Assembly (NCBI RefSeq): GCF_018139695.1
Contig: NZ_JAGSOG010000022.1
Coordinates: 1 to 57,000, forward strand
Reading direction: 5' to 3'
DNA from: Actinospica durhamensis
GTDB lineage: Bacteria; Actinomycetota; Actinomycetes; Streptomycetales; Catenulisporaceae
Length of the DNA stretch: 57,000 nt
The notes below the pieces were generated by a model. It worked only from the letters and a program-made list of their open reading frames with translations. It did not search any database and was not told the DNA's origin. Each line of letters begins with the position of its first letter. Positions within the stretch are counted from its first letter, which is position 1. Shown here one piece after another: positions 50,220 through 57,000 of this stretch. Position numbers and translations under genes: made by a program.

Positions 50220-51688
50220 TGCGTGCCGAACTGGGCGGCCACCGCGTCGCCGAGCGCCTGGTCCACGCTGCGCCAGTAGGCGAAGGCGCGGGCGAGGACC
50301 GGGCCGCTCACGCCCTTGCGCAGGTGGCCGGTGATGTTGCCGACGAGCCGCTCGCGGCCCGCGTCGTCGAGCACGTTGCGCACCAGCGAGCCGGCCTGGC
50401 CGTAGTCGTCGTCCTCGGCGTGCAGGGTGGCGGCGGCGTGCACCAGCTCGCCCGCCTCCGCCCACCAGCTCGCCGGATCAGGACCCTGCGGCCGGTCCGC
50501 CGCGGGCCCGCCGTACGAGTTCGGCGCGTAGACGGCGCCGGTCCGGGCCGGGCTCTGGCGCATCGAGCCGTCCTTGGCGTACGAGTGCAGGTCCACGACT
50601 GCGCGGTTCGGCGGCAGTTCGTGGTAGTTGGTCCCGATCCGGTAGCGGTGCGCGTCCGGGTAGGAGAACATCCGGCCCAGCAGCATCTTGTCCGGCGACG
50701 GGCCGACCCCGGGCACCAGGTTCGACGGCTCGAACGCGGCCTGCTCGATATGGATGTGGTAGTTCTCCGGGTTCTCGTCCAAGGTCATCCGGCCGACTTC
50801 GATCAGCGGGTAGTCCGAGTGCGGCCACACCTTCGTCAGGTCGAACGGGTTGAACCGGTACCCGGCCGCGTCCGCGAACGGCATGACCTGCACCGACAGC
50901 GTCCACGACGGCGCGTCGCGGCGCTCGATCGCGTCGTGCAGGTCCCGCAGGTAGTGGTCCGCGTCGCTGCCCGCGAGCCGCTCGGCCTCCGCGTCGGTCA
51001 GGTGCTCGTTGCCCTGGTCGGTGCGGAAGTGGTATTTGACCCAGACCTTCTCGCCGGCCGCGTTGACCCACATGTACGTGTGCGAGCTGAACCCGTCCAT
51101 GTTGCGCCAGGTGCGCGGCAGCCCCCGGTCGCCCATCAGCCAGGTGACCTGGTGCGCCGACTCGGGCGAGAGGGTCCAGTAGTCCCACTGCATGTCGTTG
51201 CTGCGCAGGTTGGTGTGCGGGTCGCGCTTCTGCGAGCGGATGAAGTCCTGGAACTTCATCGGGTCGCGCATGAAGAACACCGGCGTGTTGTTGCCGACCA
51301 TGTCGTAGTTGCCGTGCTGCGTATAGAACTTCAGCGCGAAGCCGCGCGGGTCGCGCCAGGTGTCCGGGGAGCCGTGCTCGCCCGCCACCGAGGAGAAGCG
51401 CGCGAGCATCCGCGTCCTGCGCTTGGGCTGGAACACGTCCGCGCAGGTGAACTGGGAGACGTCCTGTGTCACCCGGAAGTGCCCGTAGGCTCCGCCGCCC
51501 TTGGCGTGCACGACCCGCTCGGGCACCCGCTCCCGGTTGAACTGGGCCATCTTCTCGATCAGGTGATTGTCGTGCAGCAGCACCGGCCCGTCGGGCCCGA
51601 CGGTCAGCGAGTGCGCGTCGCTCTCCACCTGCGCGCCGGCGTTCGTCGTGGTCGCGGGTACGCGCGCTGAGCCTGAGCCGTTCGTCAT
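50213..51688 (-). CDS. Monofunctional haem catalase
   Basis: The 491-residue clade-3-like small-subunit catalase has distal His in [13 protein letters not shown] and the Asn/Phe environment [28 protein letters not shown] and the proximal Tyr in [17 protein letters not shown] are also present. It turns hydrogen peroxide into water and oxygen in the cytoplasm. ATG 51688 has GGAGAGG in front. The upstream gap contains GATCA-N7-TGATC (51758-51774), a weak operator candidate for a peroxide regulator; none is encoded here. Confidence 0.95.
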   Translation of the reverse strand: MTNGSGSARVPATTTNAGAQVESDAHSLTVGPDGPVLLHDNHLIEKMAQFNRERVPERVVHAKGGGAYGHFRVTQDVSQFTCADVFQPKRRTRMLARFSSVAGEHGSPDTWRDPRGFALKFYTQHGNYDMVGNNTPVFFMRDPMKFQDFIRSQKRDPHTNLRSNDMQWDYWTLSPESAHQVTWLMGDRGLPRTWRNMDGFSSHTYMWVNAAGEKVWVKYHFRTDQGNEHLTDAEAERLAGSDADHYLRDLHDAIERRDAPSWTLSVQVMPFADAAGYRFNPFDLTKVWPHSDYPLIEVGRMTLDENPENYHIHIEQAAFEPSNLVPGVGPSPDKMLLGRMFSYPDAHRYRIGTNYHELPPNRAVVDLHSYAKDGSMRQSPARTGAVYAPNSYGGPAADRPQGPDPASWWAEAGELVHAAATLHAEDDDYGQAGSLVRNVLDDAGRERLVGNITGHLRKGVSGPVLARAFAYWRSVDQALGDAVAAQFGTQK

Positions 51689-51871
51689 CGGTCCTCTCCA
51701 GGGCTTCGGCCCGCCCGCGCCGCGGCCGGACCGATCGGGTGCAGAACTCCTGAAAACGATCAAATCATCTGATCACACGTCCGGCCCGCCCAGGGCGCGG
51801 CCGCTCACGCCAACAGAGCAGCGAAAGGGCCCGAACGCGGGTACCCGGACCGGCGGTTCGGGCGACGCGCG

Positions 51872-53071
51872 TTGCGGCGGGGAGCCGCCGGGCACACCGT
51901 CTCCGGCGGCGGCCAGGGCGTCGGCATCGCCATCGGGTTCGACCAGCCGGTCCAGCAGACCGGCGACGAGGTGGAGAACGGCAGCCTGGAGAACCTGGGC
52001 GACGCGGTGAACTTCGGCGACGTCGGCGGGACCGTCTTCTCGCACCTGAGGATCACCGACGCCGCGTCCGGCGGGCCGGTCTTCCGCACCCGCGACGGCG
52101 AGGTCGGCGGCTACACGATCCTCGACTCCTCGATCACCACGCCGGTCGGCGAATACCTCACCTACGCGAGCATCGAGGACACCCCCGGCTTCACGCTGGA
52201 GAACTCCACGGTCGACGGCGGACAGTACTACCTGTCCCAGACCGCCGGACCGCTCTTCGAACGCGACACCTTCACCGACGTCCCGATGACCTTCGATAAC
52301 GAGGGCGGCATCCGGGCCAGTGACAGTTCCTTCCTGGACAGCCCGATCTACGACGGGCCCGACTACGCCGACGACGACTTCTCCTACGACACCTTCAGCG
52401 GCGCGGGCACCGCGGTCGACGTCTGGAGCATGCAGAACGAGACGTTCACGCACGACGTGTTCAGCGCGGACGGCGTCGGCCTCGAACTCGACGGCGACTA
52501 CGGCGCCACCGTCACGGACAGCGTCTTCAGCGACGACGGCGAGGGCGCGGCCGACTCGTCGAACGAGAACACCGGCGCCGGCGGCGGCGACGTGTTCACC
52601 AGCGACACGTTCACCCACGACAGCGGCGGCCTCGGGATGTACAGCATCGCCGGCGACACCGTCTCCGACGACTCCTTCACCGACGACGGCCTCGGCGTGT
52701 ACATGGAGTACCCGAGCTCCGACACGATCACCCGCGACCGGTTCGTGAACGACGCCATGTACGGCCTCTACGCGTGGGAGCAGTACCCCGGCGGCGGCTC
52801 ACCGATCGGACTCACCGTCAGCGACGACGTCGCCGTCCACGACGGCCACCAGCCCGGCACCTGGACCGATCCCGAAGGTGACGCCGTCGTGGGCGCGTTC
52901 TTCATCTACGCGCCGGACGGCGGAGTGACCGTCCAGGACGATCACACGGCCGACGACGGCGGCTGGGGCATCTTCCTCGTCCCCGGCGCGCCCGACACCC
53001 TGGCCTCGGGCAACGTCTCCTCACACGACGCGAACGGCTGCAACCCGGCCACCGCCTGCGCGTACCACTGA
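51872..53071 (+). CDS. Right-handed beta-helix protein, probably N-terminally truncated
   Basis: The 399-residue frame consists of short degenerate repeats typical of parallel beta-helix proteins (DSSFLDSPIYDGPDYADDDFSYDTFSGAGTAVDV and similar, read in parts). It is rich in Asp, Gly, Ser and Thr. Such proteins are nearly always secreted, yet this frame starts inside a coil (GHTVSGGGQGVGIAIG) with no signal peptide, and I see no ribosome site before any start. Two Cys near the end (GCNPATACAYH) could form a disulfide. It is probably a 5'-deleted remnant of a secreted polysaccharide-binding or lyase-like protein. Confidence 0.6.
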   Translation: MRRGAAGHTVSGGGQGVGIAIGFDQPVQQTGDEVENGSLENLGDAVNFGDVGGTVFSHLRITDAASGGPVFRTRDGEVGGYTILDSSITTPVGEYLTYASIEDTPGFTLENSTVDGGQYYLSQTAGPLFERDTFTDVPMTFDNEGGIRASDSSFLDSPIYDGPDYADDDFSYDTFSGAGTAVDVWSMQNETFTHDVFSADGVGLELDGDYGATVTDSVFSDDGEGAADSSNENTGAGGGDVFTSDTFTHDSGGLGMYSIAGDTVSDDSFTDDGLGVYMEYPSSDTITRDRFVNDAMYGLYAWEQYPGGGSPIGLTVSDDVAVHDGHQPGTWTDPEGDAVVGAFFIYAPDGGVTVQDDHTADDGGWGIFLVPGAPDTLASGNVSSHDANGCNPATACAYH

Positions 53072-53263
53072 GCAGGGCACCCGCCGCTGCAGCGCGCCGC
53101 CCTGCGCTGCAGCCGCGGGACCAGCGAGGCCGGCAGCCGACCCGACTACCCCGCGTCCGCCTCGACTGTCCCGCGTCTGTCCCGAACTCCGACCATCCCC
53201 TGCCGCCTGACCAGCCATGATGCGGCAAGCCTCCCCTCCGCACCCGGCGCCGCCCGCCACTTA

Positions 53264-53321
53264 GTTGAAACTTGAACAAGATGCCGCTACGCTGAAGGCA
53301 GAAGTTAGTTGAAGTTTCAAC
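53264..53321 (+). promoter_or_regulatory. YceI promoter with two MarR-type palindromes
   Basis: GTTGAAACTTGAAC (53264-53277) overlaps the -35 box TTGAAA (53265-53270). TACGCT (53288-53293) follows after 17 bases as the -10 box. GTTGAAGTTTCAAC (53308-53321), a perfect GTTGAA/TTCAAC palindrome, lies 44 bases from the first site and downstream of the expected start point. Such sites are typical for MarR-family repressors. Confidence 0.7.
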
Positions 53322-53373
53322 CAAAGCCATTAGCCATTGGCGCAAGCCAGCCTTCGAGTTCCAGGAGCAGATC

Positions 53374-53985
53374 ATGGGTATCTTCAGCCGCAAGGACGAG
53401 TCCGCCGTCGCCGTCGCGCCCGCCCAGGGCAAGGTCGACACCGACCTGTCCCACCTGACCGGCGACTACACCATCGACCCTGCGCACAGCCGCATCGGCT
53501 TCGCGGTCCGGCACGCCATGGTCACCAACGTGCGCGGCGAGTTCACCGAGTACGAGGGCAAGCTCCACCTCGACGGCGCCGACCCGGCCAAGTCCACGGC
53601 CGAGCTGGTCATCAAGGTCGCCAGCATCGACACGAAGCAGGCCCAGCGCGACGAGCACCTGCGCACCGGCGACTTCTTCGCCGCCGAGAAGTACCCGGAG
53701 ATCACCTTCCGCTCGACCTCGGCCGAGGAGGTCGGGGACGACACCTACCGCCTGCACGGCGAGCTCTCCATCAAGGACGTCACCCGCCCGATCACCCTCG
53801 ACCTCGAGTTCACCGGCGCGGCGACCGACCCCTACGGCCTGAACCGGGCCGGCTTCGAAGGCGGCACCACCGTCGACCGCACCGACTGGGGCCTGACCTA
53901 CAACGCCGCCCTCGAGACCGGTGGCGTGCTGATCGGCGAGAAGATCAAGCTCACCCTGGACATCTCCGCCGTCAAGAGTGCCTGA
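53374..53985 (+). CDS. YceI-family lipid-binding protein
   Basis: The 203-residue protein has no signal peptide and a lipocalin-like YceI beta-barrel: DYTIDPAHSRIGFAVRHAMVTNVRGEF, AQRDEHLRTGDFFAAEKYPEITFRS, LSIKDVTRPITLDLEF, and a closing RTDWGLTYNAALETGGVLIGEKIKLTLDISA. YceI proteins bind isoprenoids or other amphiphiles and are often stress-induced. The gene stands alone with a MarR-type promoter; a hairpin terminator follows. Confidence 0.93.
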   Translation: MGIFSRKDESAVAVAPAQGKVDTDLSHLTGDYTIDPAHSRIGFAVRHAMVTNVRGEFTEYEGKLHLDGADPAKSTAELVIKVASIDTKQAQRDEHLRTGDFFAAEKYPEITFRSTSAEEVGDDTYRLHGELSIKDVTRPITLDLEFTGAATDPYGLNRAGFEGGTTVDRTDWGLTYNAALETGGVLIGEKIKLTLDISAVKSA

Positions 53986-54016
53986 GCCCGCGCCCGAGTT
54001 CCAGGGCGCCCACCCG

Positions 54017-54056
54017 TCCGTGGGGAGCCGGCCGACCGCGCCCGGCTCCCCACGGA
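54017..54056 (+). terminator. 15-bp hairpin after yceI
   Basis: TCCGTGGGGAGCCGG (54017-54031) pairs perfectly with CCGGCTCCCCACGGA (54042-54056) over a ten-base loop, 32 bases after the stop. Confidence 0.8.
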
Positions 54057-54125
54057 TACAGGGCCCTGTCATGATCGGTACTCACGCGTAGCCCTCAGCG
54101 TGGCCAACCGTCGGTCGACTACCCC

Positions 54126-54317
54126 ATGGGCATGGTCGATTTCCTCATCGCCCTGGTCAGCGAGACTCTCGACGCGCCGTTCCTCCCCAGTCTTCGCTAC
54201 AGGGGCGGCGTCGTCTACCGGAGCCGCCGCGCATCCGATCCCGCCGTCCGCGATGAATACCCTGACTTCTCAGGCAGATTCAGCCGCAAGCGCGACCCAC
54301 GGTTCGGCAAGGAGTAG
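54126..54317 (+). CDS. Possible small protein, 63 residues
   Basis: The frame starts MGMVDFLIALVSETLDAPF and ends with a basic tail (SGRFSRKRDPRFGKE). Third positions are GC-rich, which supports coding, but there is no ribosome site and it overlaps the end of the convergent gene at 54270 by 48 bases. No family is recognised. It could be spurious. Confidence 0.3.
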   Translation: MGMVDFLIALVSETLDAPFLPSLRYRGGVVYRSRRASDPAVRDEYPDFSGRFSRKRDPRFGKE

Positions 54318-54779
54318 GACTCGATCGAGGTCGGGATCGAAGCCGAGGACGGGATGCTGCCAGGAACTCTCGGCAGACATCAACACGGGCTTGCCCAACC
54401 GACGACCGATCGCTGCCAGAAACCGGCAGAAGTCGTCGAGCCTCCTCTGACCCTGCAACTCCGACAAGTCGACGTCGAAATCGATGGTCTCGCCTCCACC
54501 GGCCCAAGGGCGAAAGATCGCGAGAATCTCCGGGATCGGCCGCACCCAGATATTCATCTGGTCAGCCTCCGCTGAGCGCTGGAACAGCGCCGCCGCCGAC
54601 GGCAGCTCGATGGCATCCGCGCCCTCGAAGCACTCCACACTCCAACCACTGGACCGGATCAGTTCGAAGAGCGACTGCCAGTCCGTGACCGAGGCCCCCG
54701 GGACATGCACGTCAGGCAGGCCACCCATCAACTCTGGGTCGAAGAAGCACCTGACTTCCTCCCAGCGCAGATCAACCAT
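54270..54779 (-). CDS. Hypothetical protein, 169 residues
   Basis: The start at ATG 54779 gives MVDLRWEEVRCFFDPELMGGLPDV; the frame is open further upstream but that part reads like low-complexity shadow. The protein is acidic and soluble, with alternating helices and strands (DWQSLFELIRSSGWSVECFEG, IDFDVDLSEL, LDDFCRFLAAIGRRLGKPVLM). I do not recognise the family. Its style resembles immunity or uncharacterised actinobacterial proteins found in accessory DNA. No toxin gene is adjacent. Confidence 0.6.
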   Translation of the reverse strand: MVDLRWEEVRCFFDPELMGGLPDVHVPGASVTDWQSLFELIRSSGWSVECFEGADAIELPSAAALFQRSAEADQMNIWVRPIPEILAIFRPWAGGGETIDFDVDLSELQGQRRLDDFCRFLAAIGRRLGKPVLMSAESSWQHPVLGFDPDLDRVLLLAEPWVALAAESA

Positions 54780-54922
54780 GCGCCCATCCTGCACGGCACC
54801 CGGCCGCAACGCAGCTAGATTTCCCCCGCGCGCGTGGTCAATCCGTCCCCGCCCACGTCCTCCGCATCCGTCCGTATCCGCGGCCTCACCCTGCTCCCGC
54901 AGCCGCCGGACGCCGCAAGGGC

Positions 54923-55495
54923 TCATCCGATCAAAGCCGCCCAGCGTGCGATCGCGGCGAAGTCCTTCTCGCGCAAGCCGAACCTGGGGTCGATGGGCTG
55001 CAGAAGCGAGGGCGCGGGATACCGCTCGGCACACCAACGCCAGTCAGCCGGCGAGATCTGATCGTCAACCCAGGCGAACGGCCGCCCCGCCGCATACTCC
55101 GCGAGATGGCGGGTCTTCCAGAACAACCCGTCCGCGTCCGCTCTCTCCTTCGAGGGCCATTCGACCACCGGCAACCGCGGCAAGCCGATCTGAGGCCCGA
55201 TCAGCCGATTCGCGTCATGCTCCCACGTCGTGGCCCACACCAGCTCCACCGGCAGACCAGCCAATGCCGCACCGTGGTCGGGATTGAGCCAGACCCGCAA
55301 CGCCCGCGGCCGCCCGTAGAAGGAGTGCTCGGTCCATCCAGCAGGCCGCAACCGGTGCGTGACATACCCGGCCGGCCGACGTGTCGGCTTGGCCGCGAAC
55401 GGATTGAGCGGCCCGTCCACGTCGAGAAACAGAATCGGCAGCCGCCCGACGGCGGCACCACTCGCACCCTGCTGCCCGGTCGAGACTGTCATCAC
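54923..55495 (-). CDS. HAD-like hydrolase domain protein
   Basis: The 190-residue protein has the HAD motif I as LPILFLDVDGPLNPF (Asp-x-Asp) and a late acidic motif FAWVDDQISPADW. A middle motif WATTWEHDAN fits HAD motif II. The family is common in actinobacteria as uncharacterised 'HAD domain-containing' proteins. The catalytic activity is probably a phosphatase, substrate unknown. The first residues are MMTVSTG; either Met can start. Confidence 0.75.
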   Translation of the reverse strand: MMTVSTGQQGASGAAVGRLPILFLDVDGPLNPFAAKPTRRPAGYVTHRLRPAGWTEHSFYGRPRALRVWLNPDHGAALAGLPVELVWATTWEHDANRLIGPQIGLPRLPVVEWPSKERADADGLFWKTRHLAEYAAGRPFAWVDDQISPADWRWCAERYPAPSLLQPIDPRFGLREKDFAAIARWAALIG

Positions 55496-55934
55496 CGCAC
55501 CTTACCGAATCGCAAGGCCGAAAGGGCCTTGCGGCAGCATCCGTGCCCGGGCCGACCTTCGCCCAGGTCAGAGAGCCCCATCATCGACTGCGAGTGGTGC
55601 TGTTCGAATCTTCAGCTGCGCTCGCATATTGTCGTCTCAGGCCGGCTGTAACTGGGGGCTTTCGCCAGACACCCGGCGGACTGCCGTGGCTACCGGCGGT
55701 GCCCTGTCAGAGGTCGGCCGTAGGCTCGTGGCTGCGCGGTCGGCACCGAGGAATCCAGCTCGAGAATGCACCAGCCTCCCCGGATATGCGCGGGGGTGGC
55801 ATTGGACTTGTTCCAGGGCCCAACCGGCGTTCGGGCTTCGTTGAGGGGTAAGAGTGAGTCCTGCCAGCGCCGACCGCGCACGTGACCTTCCGCTTCGACT
55901 ACTTCGCTGTCGACCTGCACGAATGCGACGGGTC
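55496..55934. other. No convincing gene in 439 bases
   Basis: Short overlapping frames exist on both strands, but none has a ribosome site, a recognisable motif or consistent codon bias. I see no RNA gene or strong hairpin here. It may be decayed DNA near a mobile element. Confidence 0.5.
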
Positions 55935-56234
55935 TCAGTTGCGACGGCGCCCACGTCCGCTGCGGATGTCCTCGGCGAGGAGCTGTAGGTCTCGCGCGTC
56001 GGTCACAGCGAGCCGGGCGGCGCTGATCAGCTTTGCCAGGCTGCCTTCGGAGCTGACCACGATGTCTTCGATCACGTTCGCTGGAGGCGTGATCTCGTCG
56101 TAGCAATCGTGCCACGCGAGTTCCACGAGCTCGATCAGCTCAAGGGCTGCCCCGGCGTCGCGACCGAACACCTCTTGAAACCGTGGCCTTCGCTCGGCCT
56201 GTCGCTCTGCGCGTCCTACTGCCATACGGGCCAT
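55935..56234 (-). CDS. Hypothetical small helical protein, about 99 residues
   Basis: From ATG 56234 (or 56225) the protein begins MARMAVGRAERQAERRPRF. It is helical with VELAWHDCYDEITPPANVIEDIVVSSEG and ends in a basic tail (RSGRGRRRN). The amphipathic pattern and codon use support a real gene. I know no named family. There is no clear partner. Confidence 0.5.
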   Translation of the reverse strand: MARMAVGRAERQAERRPRFQEVFGRDAGAALELIELVELAWHDCYDEITPPANVIEDIVVSSEGSLAKLISAARLAVTDARDLQLLAEDIRSGRGRRRN

Positions 56235-56359
56235 GCTATGCGAACCCTCACTTGGCGTATCCGCACGCGGACTGACCTGAGCCCAGGTCCGAGCCCATCG
56301 TCGAGTTGATCCCCCGGAAGTCCTGCGAGTGCCCACATCGGGCACGATGAGCCTTGGTG

Positions 56360-56767
56360 TCAGTCGCTGTTCTCAGTGAGCGGCTCGGGACCGACGCCGT
56401 AGTAGCGACGTTGAGCAGGCCATAGGGCTGCGGTGCCGGCGGTCCCGAGAGCCACGGCGATGCTCAAGCTTCCCCATGCGGGGAGTTTTGCGGGTGGGCC
56501 GCCGAACTGGATGACGACGAAGGTCACGGCGCAGAGCAGCACCGATGACATGGACAGGAGATTGAGTACGAACGCCTGCGCCAGATGACGCTTTGGCCAG
56601 TCGGCGAGGCGCATGGCGTAGATCTGATAGATGGTGAGATACAGTCACAGGGCTTCGGCTGCGGCCCACCCGATTCCGTAGGCGCTGCCGACGACCGCTG
56701 CGAGAATGAGCGGGCCGAGACTGGCGAAGAACCCCAGTGCGATCCTTGCCTGTAGGGGGGTCTTCAT
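56360..56767 (-). pseudogene. Small membrane protein gene broken by an in-frame TGA
   Basis: Two open parts in one frame join across TGA at 56645-56647. The first, from ATG 56767, is MKTPLQARIALGFFASLGPL with a hydrophobic segment ending GWAAAEAL. The second continues LYLTIYQIYAMRLADWPKRHLA and has two more hydrophobic segments (LLSMSSVLLCAVTFVVIQF; SLSIAVALGTAGTAALW). TGG-to-TGA in ALWLYL is the simplest cause. A full protein would have about 135 residues and three membrane segments, function unknown. It lies next to a transposase remnant. Confidence 0.6.
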
Positions 56768-56875
56768 AGCCGCAGAGTCTCTGCGGCACGGCTCAGTCCT
56801 GTCAAGGGCGTGAGAGCGTCGGACGACGGTGGGCATGAGGACTCTGCTGAGGGCGATCGGCGAGGGATTCTAGTA

Positions 56876-57000
56876 CTACAGTTGCAATTCTTGCCCTGAG
56901 TTGCATCGTCGCTGGTAGTGGCATCGGCGGGCGGTGGCTTGGTGGCGTCTTCGCCAGGCGGACCAGTGCAGTAGGTGTCGGTGTCGGTGGTGGCGTGGCG
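56876..57000 (-). mobile_element. C-terminal end of a transposase, cut by the window edge
   Basis: On the minus strand the frame reads ...RHHRHRHLLHWSAWRRRHQ, then ATARRCHYQRRC, ending at TAG 56878-56876. This Trp/Arg/His-rich tail is typical of actinobacterial IS701/IS4-like DDE transposases. Only about 40 codons are inside the window, so completeness cannot be judged. The element's end should lie close to 56860. Confidence 0.7.

Noticed and set aside
55690-56115. A 141-codon minus-strand frame
   Set aside because: It is Arg-rich, overlaps the more credible gene at 55935, and lacks a ribosome site and motifs.
56645-56647. TGA read as selenocysteine
   Set aside because: No SECIS-like hairpin is seen right after the codon, and a tryptophan fits the membrane-protein context better.

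Overview
The window is high-GC DNA with GTG/TTG starts, tightly overlapping GTGA/ATGA gene junctions, strong third-position GC bias and long antisense shadow ORFs. This points to an actinomycete with a large, saprophytic, Streptomyces-like genome. The species cannot be fixed from sequence alone; the Catenulisporales and Streptomycetales are reasonable guesses.

Layout, left to right. (1) 0.1-7.2 kb: a minus-strand two-RCK membrane protein. Next comes a divergent pair made of a small effector-associated-like protein and a large P-loop NTPase/TPR protein. The two share an odd peptide motif, and the NTPase is cut by an in-frame amber codon between Walker A and Walker B. (2) 7.5-13.7 kb: a six-gene overlapping stress-signalling operon. 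It encodes RsbR, RsbS, RsbT, an ATPase-SpoIIE phosphatase with a frameshift, a hybrid histidine kinase and a REC-GAF-PP2C phosphatase, and it ends at a perfect 22-bp hairpin. (3) 13.8-16.4 kb: a CsbD-like protein, an aldo/keto reductase with a divergent TetR regulator over a duplicated palindrome, and a decayed phosphotransferase gene. (4) 16.4-19.3 kb: a compact class III lanthipeptide locus. A LanKC-type synthetase is flanked on both sides by two precursor genes of 33 and 36 codons. Their cores carry the single Cys before all Ser/Thr, the reverse of the canonical labionin order. (5) 19.4-30.4 kb: a secreted nucleoside-phosphorylase-fold protein, then an arabinan/arabinoside system with a LacI regulator and its operators, an ABC importer, a cytoplasmic GH51 and a secreted GH54 with ricin-type and CBM42 domains. 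(6) 30.5-37.6 kb: a probable polyamine or amine catabolic operon with an FCD-GntR regulator, APC permease, glutamine-synthetase-like ligase, gamma-glutamyl-GABA hydrolase, aldehyde dehydrogenase and SDR. (7) 37.7-48.0 kb: an alpha-1,6-mannan utilisation locus with a secreted GH76 plus CBMs, an ABC importer, GH125, a cytoplasmic GH76 and two GntR/LacI-type regulators. (8) 48-54 kb: single genes for a Nudix hydrolase, an ArsR-AHSA1 fusion, a DinB-like protein, catalase, a truncated beta-helix protein and YceI. (9) 54-57 kb: sparse, partly degenerate DNA with small hypothetical genes, a membrane gene broken by TGA, and the C-terminus of a transposase at the edge.

The two sugar systems follow the same plan. 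A secreted depolymerase cuts a branched plant (arabinan) or fungal/yeast (mannan) polymer, a CUT1-type importer takes up oligomers, and cytoplasmic exo-enzymes finish the job under a ligand-sensing repressor. The most unusual element is the lanthipeptide locus. Both precursors are too short for normal gene calling, and their reversed Cys/Ser order suggests a ring pattern different from known labionin peptides. Three ORF disruptions (2995, about 9788 and 56645) are either recent inactivations or sequencing errors.
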